Assembly (NCBI GenBank): GCA_001839685.1
Contig: MLAK01000729.1
Location: 8,138-70,520, forward strand
Source of the DNA: Tritrichomonas foetus
Taxonomy: Eukaryota > Parabasalia > Tritrichomonadida > Tritrichomonadidae
Length of the DNA stretch: 62,383 bases
Direction: 5' to 3'
Every line of letters begins with the position of its first letter. The stretch's first letter is position 1. The notes beneath the pieces are model-generated. The model was not told the origin of the DNA. It saw nothing but the letters and a program-made list of their open reading frames with translations, and did not search any database. The position numbers and the translations under genes were made by a program. Shown here one piece after another: positions 43,945 to 51,038 of this stretch.

Positions 43945-44287
43945 GATAAACTACTAACCGAGATAAAAAATAATTTTCCTGGGAAATCATCCTAAATATT
44001 TTCATTTTATTAAAAAAGAATCATATTTCCTTTCAAAATGTGCATCACTGAATAACAAATATATGAGGATTAGAATGCTTTTCTATCTTCTGCATATTTC
44101 CGAAAATAATCCGGAGAAATATAATATTCATAAGAAACATTATTTTCATAGAGATTGTTTTTTTACATCATGAAAGGATTATAAAACGATATAAAATTAG
44201 AATAAATGATAAAAATATTTCTACAGCTAACATTTTATTCAAATAAAAACATAATAAAAATTAAATCACAAAAAAAAAGACACATGA
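43945..44287. other. Intergenic between convergent genes
   Basis: 3' flanks of the CCA enzyme and the TTLL gene. AT-rich, no feature. Confidence 0.5.
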
Positions 44288-46294
44288 TTAATATGGGTGG
44301 AATTTGGTCCCTTTGCTGTTTTCCTTTATCTCCAGAAACCTTTGTCTTCTTTCTTGGTGAAGAGCAGCATTAATTCCAGATGATGCCATTCTGTTAGTTG
44401 CTGAAGATGATGCAACCATATTTGATGGTGGTGCGGGAATTGTCGCTTTTGCCATAACTGATTGCCATTGTGCATTTTTTGGAGATTCAGCAGGAACAGG
44501 GAAAATTAATTGCCAGTCAGATTCAGGTACTTCAGGTCCAACTTCGCCACCAGGAAGGATATGGAAAAAAGAATCGCGAATCAATTTCACCTTTAAATCG
44601 GACTCGAATGGAACAGTTACAGAAAGTGACGGACGATCATTTAATTCGAGGGCAAAAGGTTCGCATTCATCACTCACTAAAATATCGATTCCAAGAATAT
44701 GAAAGAACCTTTTTGATATTTTCGTCCGAACAGGTTTTTTAATCTTTAAACTTTCATCTTCATTATTTCCTTCATTTACACAATTATTCACCGAACTATT
44801 TAAAGAATTATTCACTGAATTATTGTTAATCTCATTTTCGTTTTCCAACTCGTTTTCATGAGTGAAATTTGGATCAGAAACGGACGTTCTCATTTCTTTA
44901 TTGATATTATTATCTATAGAATCATTTATAGGATTGTTATTAGATGGATTGTTTTTAGATGTATTGTTATTAGATGTATTGTTATTAGATGTATTGTTAT
45001 TAGATGTATTGTTTGTATTTGTGCTAGTTTTGGTTGTAACAACAGTGCTGTTATCGATAGTAGTTTTGTGTGGTTGTTGTTTGTTGTTTGTATGTGCTGG
45101 TTTTGGAATAATAACTTTTCTTCTCATTCGATGATCAGGAGAAATTGAACCACGTCTTCCAACGCGCTGTTGTGGTGGTTTTACACTTGGTAATTGATAG
45201 TTTGTGATTATTGAGCTCGATCCAACACCAATTCCAAAGTCCATTGAGTCATTGTTGCCGTTTTTTTGTGTAGAATTAGTTGAATCATCTTTTTGTAAAA
45301 CGAAATTCATTTGTTTTCGAATGATATCACTTCTTGGTGGAGGATAATTTGGTGGTTGAACAGCTCTTTGATATTGACTATTTTTATTAGCAGTAAAACC
45401 ATTTGTTGACTCAGACGTCAAATTTTTATATTTTGAATTCAAACGATCGTTCTTTTTTGGAAGTGAACCTAAAATAGCAGGTAAAACACCAATGATAACA
45501 GCACGAGTTACATCACATATTTTCTCCCATAGCATTTTCCCTTTAGTTGGATTTTGTTTTATAATTAAATCTAATGTTTCTGTGAACTTTTTTGTAAATT
45601 CAGATGGATCAACATTTCCATTTTCTACATTAATTGCTGTGTTTGTTAAATGACAGAATTTGTGGTCTTTGTTATTTCTAGAAGGCGGTTCATAGGGATC
45701 TGTACAAAACCGAGCAATTCCTTCTTTATATATAAAAAAAGTTAACGGATCTATTGAAGCAATAAGAACATATAAACGAAAATCGAATTTTCGTTTGTTT
45801 ATCAAAAAGGGCGCAACATAAATTTGACACACTGACGGTTCTGTCACTTCACTCGCTTCATAGGTTGATTGAACAAGAACAATCCCATGTCCACAGCAAC
45901 CGTTTTTTGGTTTAATCACCCAAGTCGGAGCTTGCTGGGTCTTTCCAATAATCATTGAATGCTCTCTTTGAAATTCAGCAAAATCTGTCGGAAATAAAAA
46001 GGCCTTTGGATAGACAGTATTATAAATATCAGGAAAAGCTTTTCGCATTGTATTTAATTGTTGGAATAATGTTGACTTGTAGCAAATGTAATCCATGCCT
46101 GGGATTTTGTTAATTCTCTGTTCTGAATCATATTCGACAGCTTCATCTCGCGTGATAAAGCCGTCGATCCATACAAATTGCGCTTTTTTATTATCGGTGG
46201 TTAGTTTCAAACCTGCTGCTTTTAAACCGTCTTTGGGGGTTTGGTATCTCGTTCGGGTGATGTCAACTTCAAGGCCGGCGTTTGGAGTTGACAT
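44288..46294 (-). CDS. Tubulin-tyrosine-ligase-like (TTLL) protein with long low-complexity insert
   Basis: 668 residues from an ATG at 46294. The TTL/ATP-grasp fold is present in two blocks. The first, about residues 85-245, has WVIKPKNGCCGHGI, KRKFDFRLYVLIAS and HLTNTAIN. The second, about 545-590, has FFHILGIDILVSDECEPFAL then ELNDRPSLS. Between them lies a roughly 290-residue disordered insert with Asn/Thr/Ser repeats. TTLL enzymes add glutamate, glycine or tyrosine to tubulin tails; the E-L-N metal site and the lysine are kept, so activity is plausible, with polyglutamylation the likeliest reaction. AAAGG next to the ATG (CCTTT in the gene's sense, 46297-46301) resembles the M5 core promoter motif of T. 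vaginalis. Confidence 0.88.
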   Translation of the reverse strand: MSTPNAGLEVDITRTRYQTPKDGLKAAGLKLTTDNKKAQFVWIDGFITRDEAVEYDSEQRINKIPGMDYICYKSTLFQQLNTMRKAFPDIYNTVYPKAFLFPTDFAEFQREHSMIIGKTQQAPTWVIKPKNGCCGHGIVLVQSTYEASEVTEPSVCQIYVAPFLINKRKFDFRLYVLIASIDPLTFFIYKEGIARFCTDPYEPPSRNNKDHKFCHLTNTAINVENGNVDPSEFTKKFTETLDLIIKQNPTKGKMLWEKICDVTRAVIIGVLPAILGSLPKKNDRLNSKYKNLTSESTNGFTANKNSQYQRAVQPPNYPPPRSDIIRKQMNFVLQKDDSTNSTQKNGNNDSMDFGIGVGSSSIITNYQLPSVKPPQQRVGRRGSISPDHRMRRKVIIPKPAHTNNKQQPHKTTIDNSTVVTTKTSTNTNNTSNNNTSNNNTSNNNTSKNNPSNNNPINDSIDNNINKEMRTSVSDPNFTHENELENENEINNNSVNNSLNSSVNNCVNEGNNEDESLKIKKPVRTKISKRFFHILGIDILVSDECEPFALELNDRPSLSVTVPFESDLKVKLIRDSFFHILPGGEVGPEVPESDWQLIFPVPAESPKNAQWQSVMAKATIPAPPSNMVASSSATNRMASSGINAALHQERRQRFLEIKENSKGTKFHPY
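44933..45007. repeat. Five tandem 15-bp units inside the TTLL gene
   Basis: Units of ATTGTTATTAGATGT at 44933-44947, 44948-44962, 44963-44977, 44978-44992 and 44993-45007; the last three are identical. On the minus strand they encode a five-residue N-N-T-S-N repeat in the insert of the TTLL protein. The identical copies suggest recent slippage and probable length variation between strains. Confidence 0.9.
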
Positions 46295-46462
46295 TAAAAG
46301 GAAAAAGAAATAAATTTTTTAATGAGAACTTTTTGAAAAAATTAAAATTGAAAAAAAATAATTTAAAACGAAAATTTGCCGAAATGTTGATTTTCAAAAG
46401 TACAGATGTCAAAATTTCCTAAATATTTTAGATTTTGGAAAAAAGGAGAAAAGGAAAAAAAG

Positions 46463-46470
46463 AAAAAAAA
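46463..46470 (-). terminator. RNA polymerase III terminator of tRNA-Cys
   Basis: Eight T on the minus strand, starting four bases after the tRNA 3' end. Confidence 0.8.
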
Positions 46471-46474
46471 TTTC

Positions 46475-46546
46475 AGGGGCTGGCCGGAATCGAACCGACT
46501 ACCGCTGGATCTGCAATCCAATGCTCTACCAGTGAGCTACGGCCCC
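46475..46546 (-). tRNA. tRNA-Cys (anticodon GCA)
   Basis: A 72-nt cloverleaf. The acceptor stem pairs GGGGCCG with CAGCCCC with one C-A mismatch at positions 6-67. The D stem is GCTC/GAGC. The anticodon arm has loop TTGCAGA, giving GCA. The variable loop is five bases and the T arm is GTCGG-TTCGATT-CCGGC. The discriminator base is U, as expected for tRNA-Cys. The B box GGTTCGATTCC is perfect and the A box TAGCTCACTGG is close to consensus. The 3' CCA is not encoded, so the CCA enzyme next door would be required, as usual in eukaryotes. No intron. Confidence 0.95.
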
Positions 46547-46729
46547 TTGCTTTTTTGTGGAATATTAAAAAAGAATAAGAATCTTTGTTTATAAATTGCT
46601 TTTCAATTTTATTTTCAGTGATTTTCATAAGTTCCAAAAATCAATTAAATTCTGATGTTCTTTCAAAAGTTTCAACAAAGTGTTCACAATTGCGACAAAT
46701 TTTCATCACATGAAGATAATTTTCTTTAC

Positions 46730-46740
46730 TTAAGGGTGAG
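46730..46740. repeat. Left TTAA target site and terminal inverted repeat
   Basis: TTAAGGGTGAG; exact reverse complement of 49266-49276. Similarity between the two ends stops after these 11 bases. Confidence 0.8.
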
Positions 46741-47564
46741 GTTTAAACGGTCTCTCGATATTTCAAATAAAGTTTGATGTATTTATTTCTTCACTTTTCC
46801 ATTCCTTTCTTTAATAATAATTTCTTTAATATTACATTTCATAAATTATTTTGGTAAAGGAAAATTCTAATTTGTAACGAAATTACCAGATATCAATTTT
46901 GATAATAGATGAATAAAGTGAAATGGTTCTATTACTTTTTAGCCATGCTGATATTCTTTGTTTTCACAAAGTTGCATACTCTAATATTTTAAAACAAAAG
47001 CATTCTATAACTTTTAAAATCGAGTTTTGCTGAAAAATCATCTAGTTTTTTATTGTCTTACAATAGTCAGAAGTTGCATATAAAAAGAAAGAAACCGAAA
47101 TAAAGATTAAAATGTTTATTTTCGCCGAGATATTCAGCAAATATTCCGTGAAAACGATCATACTTCCCACAAATTCACTTCATCTTTTTTTTTTACATTG
47201 AATTTTTTTATTTTTTGGACAAAATTGATGTCCTTTTTCATTGATGTGATAAAAAGGCCCAATGAAATTATTAGCCTAAAAAAGGGTATACTTGAATTAC
47301 AAAGCGATATATTATGAAATGAACATATCTATTTCCGTGAATATTTCCATCACACGCGAATGAAGTGCATTAATATGCGGTTCAAAAATTGTCTTAAAAT
47401 TAAATTCCGGCTCTATTAGTCTCTAGAGAATTTGTTCATTTAAATCAAGCATTCAAGAGATTTCATCAAAGTCGAACAGATTTGGACTTCTATTCATTTT
47501 AATGATTTTGAGTTTAATAAACTATTGAAAACGTACGTAAACCATTGAAAAATATTAAAAATTC
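46741..47564. other. Left non-coding part of the transposon
   Basis: About 0.8 kb between the left terminal repeat and the transposase ATG. No open frame or recognisable repeat; it presumably carries the element's promoter. Confidence 0.5.
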
Positions 47565-48836
47565 ATGCCGCCTAAAAAGCAGCTAGTGCATTTAAAAGAG
47601 GCAAGAAATTTCCGCTATCCAAGTTCTCCATATAGGATACTGGATTGCAAAAGATTTGTATTTTCAGTAATTGTCGAAGGGCAAAGCTATAGCACTACTT
47701 CACATATTTTTTTGTGGAATAATCTAATTCCTCCTTCAAAAAGCACTTTCTATAACATACAAAAGGAAATTTCAGATATTATTGTTGAATATGCAGTGTT
47801 TTCCTGCGCCAAATGGAAAAATGATAAATCGCGTTCCAAATATATTTCATTTGATGGCTCCTGGAGCCACAGGAGAAATGCTAATCAATGTGTGGTAGCA
47901 ATAATAGATCCAGTTATTCGAAAAATACTTGACTTTGTAATATTGGAGAAACCAAATGAACAAAAACCAGGGAATTTTGATGGACCTAGCAACCAGATGG
48001 AAGNTGAAGGAATAAGGAGATTAATTCCCAAATGGAAAAATGATGAAAAAGCAGAGTATTATGTTCATGATAAAGATTCAAAATGCAAAAAAGAAATCGA
48101 GAAATCGAAATGGGATATCCGAGAACTAATTGACAAAAATCATTTAATGAAGTCATATGAACGGCGTTGGAATAAATATAAAGCAATGACACCATGTAAA
48201 TTTCGCGGCCTTCATAATAAATTAAGATTCTTTTTCTTGTTCTTGCTCAAAGAAGATTTATCTCATCAAGAAAAAGTTATACAGTGGATAAATGTGTCAC
48301 ATCACCTCATGGGAAAGCATCAAAAGTGTCTTCATGAGGCCAAAATGTATCCAATCTGGAAAGATGGATTTCACAAGGAAAATATTCTGATTTTGAAATT
48401 ATTTTTAAATTCAACTGCCAAATTACTTTTAAAATGTAATGATTCGGTGTCTACACAAATGTGTGAATCTTTTCATGCCATAAAATGCCATTTTGCGAAT
48501 AAAAATACAAAATGGTCAGAATCATGGAGGATGCGAATTTCCTCGGCCATTTTGTCAATCAATGAGCCAAATTGGAAATTTGTTTTATACCAAAAACTCG
48601 GCCTCCCCTCAATGCCGCGACAAATTTCACAAATTCTTCACCAGATCGATGCAGAAAAAGATCGTAACAAAACCAAACGAAGAGATCCCGAATATCTCAA
48701 GAAGGTTAAAGACTATAGAATTGAAAAAAGAGCTAAAATTAAAAAGAAAATCGAAGAATCAGAAATCGAGTATAAACCATTGGAAAAAGTTAAAAAGAGA
48801 AGAATGAGACGACTAAAAAAATGCCAAAAAAGTTGA
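47565..48836 (+). CDS. DDE transposase of the Kolobok-like element
   Basis: 423 residues from an ATG at 47565. Probable catalytic triad: D97 in YISFDGSW, D169 in YYVHDKDSK, and E301 in TQMCESFH. Between the second and third acidic residues lies DKNHLMKSYERRW, resembling the D-x-x-H/W-H-x-x-K helix of Kolobok/Mutator-like transposases. One base (48004) is undetermined (N) and makes residue 147 unknown. The C-terminal 60 residues are strongly basic. The last codons contain seven A (48815-48821) in the phase of a -1 slippery heptamer; a -1 slip would continue into the acidic frame at 48821-49030. The start is not preceded by an obvious initiator. Confidence 0.85.
   Translation: MPPKKQLVHLKEARNFRYPSSPYRILDCKRFVFSVIVEGQSYSTTSHIFLWNNLIPPSKSTFYNIQKEISDIIVEYAVFSCAKWKNDKSRSKYISFDGSWSHRRNANQCVVAIIDPVIRKILDFVILEKPNEQKPGNFDGPSNQMEXEGIRRLIPKWKNDEKAEYYVHDKDSKCKKEIEKSKWDIRELIDKNHLMKSYERRWNKYKAMTPCKFRGLHNKLRFFFLFLLKEDLSHQEKVIQWINVSHHLMGKHQKCLHEAKMYPIWKDGFHKENILILKLFLNSTAKLLLKCNDSVSTQMCESFHAIKCHFANKNTKWSESWRMRISSAILSINEPNWKFVLYQKLGLPSMPRQISQILHQIDAEKDRNKTKRRDPEYLKKVKDYRIEKRAKIKKKIEESEIEYKPLEKVKKRRMRRLKKCQKS
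48815..48821 (+). promoter_or_regulatory. Possible -1 ribosomal frameshift site (A AAA AAA)
   Basis: Seven A split as A-AAA-AAA in the transposase zero frame, 12 bases before the zero-frame stop (TGA 48834-48836). A -1 slip would move the ribosome into the frame that is open to 49030. Heptamers of this type are used by several insertion sequences. A simple indel, or slippage by the polymerase, would look the same. Confidence 0.4.
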
Positions 48837-49030
48837 CAATTCACAAATACTTTCAGAGATTAGGTTTTACTGGAGAGGAGGTTGATGATATTGATGATGA
48901 AGACTATATTCCCGTTTCGGATGAGAGTGAATATGATTATGAAATTTCAGAGGATTCCTCAATTAGTCAGAGTGAAAGTGATTTTTCATCAGAGTGGACT
49001 CCAGAAACAGAGGATCTAATAGATGCATGA
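48821..49030 (+). CDS. Acidic 69-residue frame overlapping the transposase end
   Basis: Overlaps the transposase stop by 16 bases in the -1 frame. It begins MPKKLTIHKYFQRLGF and then becomes very acidic and serine-rich (YIPVSDESEYDYEIS). It is either a tail joined to the transposase by -1 frameshifting, a separate small protein translated from its own ATG, or the true C-terminus displaced by an indel. The smooth basic to acidic transition and the in-phase slippery run favour the joined product. Confidence 0.5.
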   Translation: MPKKLTIHKYFQRLGFTGEEVDDIDDEDYIPVSDESEYDYEISEDSSISQSESDFSSEWTPETEDLIDA

Positions 49031-49265
49031 AGTTACCAAATGATTTGAGATTTTATTAATAAATAATTGAAGTGATTCAACTTTTTTTTCGATCAAATTA
49101 ATTAATAGTTTAAATTTTTTTTTTTCCAAGTTTATAGATCTGTTAGTTTCATAATTATGATCTATTATTGTTGCTCAAAGGAAAATCCGTAAAAACAAGA
49201 ATATCATGGAGAAATGATGAAAAAAATATGATGCGAACGATCATTTTTCATTCAAATTTGTGGAG

Positions 49266-49276
49266 CTCACCCTTAA
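49266..49276. repeat. Right terminal inverted repeat and TTAA target site
   Basis: CTCACCCTTAA; exact reverse complement of 46730-46740. The SAPS gene's initiator-like element follows 11 bases later. Confidence 0.8.
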
Positions 49277-49287
49277 ATAAATTTTGT

Positions 49288-49293
49288 TCACAA
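49288..49293 (+). promoter_or_regulatory. Putative initiator (Inr), SAPS-like gene
   Basis: TCACAA matches TCA(+1)-Y-W-W and lies 25 bases before the ATG at 49313, with the transposon end immediately upstream. Confidence 0.5.
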
Positions 49294-49312
49294 TTCTCTT
49301 TCTTACATCGCG

Positions 49313-50566
49313 ATGGCCCATGACATTGAGTCGATCTTCAAACAAGATTCACCAACATTAGAAAGTGTCTTAGGATCAATTGATCTCTTTGCAGCCTTCA
49401 GCGATAAAGAGGAGCCTTTACTTACATAGTATGATTTTCCTTTTTTTAACACCAGTCTTACAAAAGTTGATCATATCAACCACTTGATTGATATAATATT
49501 TAATTTTACAGAAAAGAGTCTTTCCCAAACCGCTCTTGATTTAATTTTGATGACCAACAATCCAATTGTTGAAAAGCTTATTTTAGATATGAATTGTAGT
49601 GACCATTTCATGAAATGGTTCGAAACAAGTGATTATAAAATCATTGGAATTCTAACTCGAATTATGAGCAAAATGGTTTATGATTGGCATTCTATTTCTT
49701 TCCCATTTTTTAAAGAAAATTTGCCCGTTTTGATTCATTATATCAATCATGAATCAGTCAATGAATTAATGAAAGCACTAATGTATATCACATCTGATAA
49801 TACAAAATGGATTGTTTGGTCATTTCTTTTGCTAGCAACAAAGAAATTCTGTAAAAACAATAAAACTACTCTGAAAATACCACAAAACTTCAACGAAACT
49901 CACAAGGAATCCATTTCCAAATTATTAAACAATTTTTCAAACTATGAGATTGATTCTAAAAAGCAAGCAAATTTGTTCAAAACCACTTTATTTTGTATGA
50001 AAGAGTTAATGCTGCTTGATATAACAAAAGATATTGAAGATAATTTATCACTTTTTTTCAAAGCAGCTGAATCTGATGAAGCCAAACTCGTCGTTCTCAA
50101 ATTTTTTGAATTTTTTAATGACAATGAAAAGTATCATTTAGATTTATTCCATCTAATTGTTAACAAAAAAGAATGGAGGTTTTCTCAGCTTCAAATTAGC
50201 GTTTTTGCACGAATTTCACTCAAAGTTTTTGAAATTGATGAAAAAATCGCAGATGATCATTTGAATATATTTATGGAGACTAATTCAAATACTTTTTATA
50301 ATATTGTTTTTACTGAATTCGTGAAAAATGGCTTAACAATACCAAAAATCAAAGAAATGATTCTGAAAAAGCTTCCAAATTTTCTTGCTAATGAAGGAAA
50401 AGTTGAAAACTGGAAGAAAAATTCTTCAAAAATTGGATTTATTATGATGATTGCTGATTATATTAAAGATTTGGTGAAGACACCAAAATGGAACAATTTT
50501 ATACAAACTAGTTATTCCAAATGGCATGAAATTGACAATCACAATAAAAACAAGGTTTTCCAATGA
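49313..50566 (+). CDS. SAPS-domain-like (PP6 phosphatase regulatory) protein, two exons
   Basis: Exon 1 is 49313-49428, starting at ATG (MAHDIESIF); exon 2 is 49456-50566. Splicing out 27 nt joins TTA-CTT-ACA-TA with T-CTT-ACA and keeps the frame, giving 408 residues. Without the intron, exon 2 has no ATG near its start (the open frame begins at a TTG). The joined N-terminus (DSPTLESVLGSID, then HINHLIDIIFNF) followed by helical repeats (FPFFKENLPVLIHYI, NELMKALMYI) resembles the SAPS domain, which recruits the PP6/Sit4 phosphatase. Known SAPS proteins are longer. No signal or membrane segments. A transposon ends 36 bases upstream of the ATG. The intron is well supported; the family call is moderate. 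Confidence 0.75.
49429..49455 (+). other. 27-nt spliceosomal intron in the SAPS-like gene
   Basis: Begins GTATGA, close to the trichomonad donor GTAYGT, and ends TTTAACACCAG, close to the fused branch point/acceptor ACTAACACACAG. It removes an in-frame TAG formed across the donor and restores a continuous frame. Very short introns are known in trichomonads. Confidence 0.85.
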
Positions 50567-51029
50567 ATTTCGAATGTTCCTTTCTCTGTTCAAATTCAAA
50601 CACTTTTAGTCTCTTTTTTTATGTAATGTTGCTTTTATAAAAAAAATATTATCGATTATTAGTTCTTCGATTTCTTTTCTCAATATAATAGATTTATATT
50701 ATTTATTGAAAAACATACGATGCAGTCTCTCATTATGAATCCAAGGATATGATACTTTTTTTTTTTTGGCGTGAACAGAATAGAATTTTGAGTTTGGAAG
50801 TTAAAGTTTTGAGCTTTTATGTGATTAATATTATCAATGAACAGAATCGATTTCTGAGAAGTATATGAGGGAAATAATTATTTTACCATATAGAGTGACA
50901 CATTGCTTCACAAATAGTATAATACGTTTAATGAATGATTTAATATTATTTCTAGCATATTAATATCATGAATTGGAAAGATACAGAGAATTTTATATTG
51001 GCGGTTAGAAACCGTTATGAACGTTAAGA
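50567..51029. promoter_or_regulatory. Intergenic, promoter of the ankyrin gene
   Basis: 463 bp. Holds a T-run near 50760, the CGGTT-AGA-AACCG inverted repeat (51002-51014) and then the initiator at 51030. Confidence 0.5.
51002..51014. promoter_or_regulatory. Inverted CGGTT-AGA-AACCG, candidate paired Myb site
   Basis: Two AACCG cores in opposite orientation separated by three bases, 16 bases before the initiator. AACNG is the core recognised by Myb R2R3 domains, and the following TTA-TG-AACGTTA adds further AAC words. Binding is inference. Confidence 0.4.
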
Positions 51030-51036
51030 TCATTTA
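51030..51036 (+). promoter_or_regulatory. Initiator (Inr) of the ankyrin gene
   Basis: TCATTTA, the best match to TCA(+1)-Y-W-W in the window, placed so that the ATG at 51039 follows with a 7-nt 5' UTR. Confidence 0.7.
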
Positions 51037-51038
51037 TA

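Larger units (their letters stand above)
46730..49276 (+). mobile_element. Complete TTAA-flanked DNA transposon, Kolobok-like
   Basis: The element is bounded by TTAA-GGGTGAG (46730-46740) and CTCACCC-TTAA (49266-49276), an exact 11-bp inverted match in which TTAA is the presumed target-site duplication. Inside is a single DDE transposase gene with a short overlapping frame. TTAA targets are used by the piggyBac and Kolobok superfamilies; the transposase motifs are not piggyBac-like, and the FDGSW...HDKD...E arrangement suits Kolobok-type enzymes. Length about 2.5 kb. Intact ends and an open transposase suggest a young or still active copy. The superfamily assignment is inference from target site plus motif layout. 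Confidence 0.8.

Noticed and set aside
46406..46594. A 62-residue plus-strand open frame
   Set aside because: It runs through the tRNA-Cys gene and its terminator on the opposite strand; the phrase GWPESNRLPLDLQSNALPVSY is the familiar mistranslation of a tRNA.
46730..49276. Mutator-like or piggyBac assignment of the transposon
   Set aside because: Mutator elements make 8-11 bp duplications, not TTAA; piggyBac termini and its DDD-type transposase motifs are not seen. Kolobok remains the best fit but is not proven.
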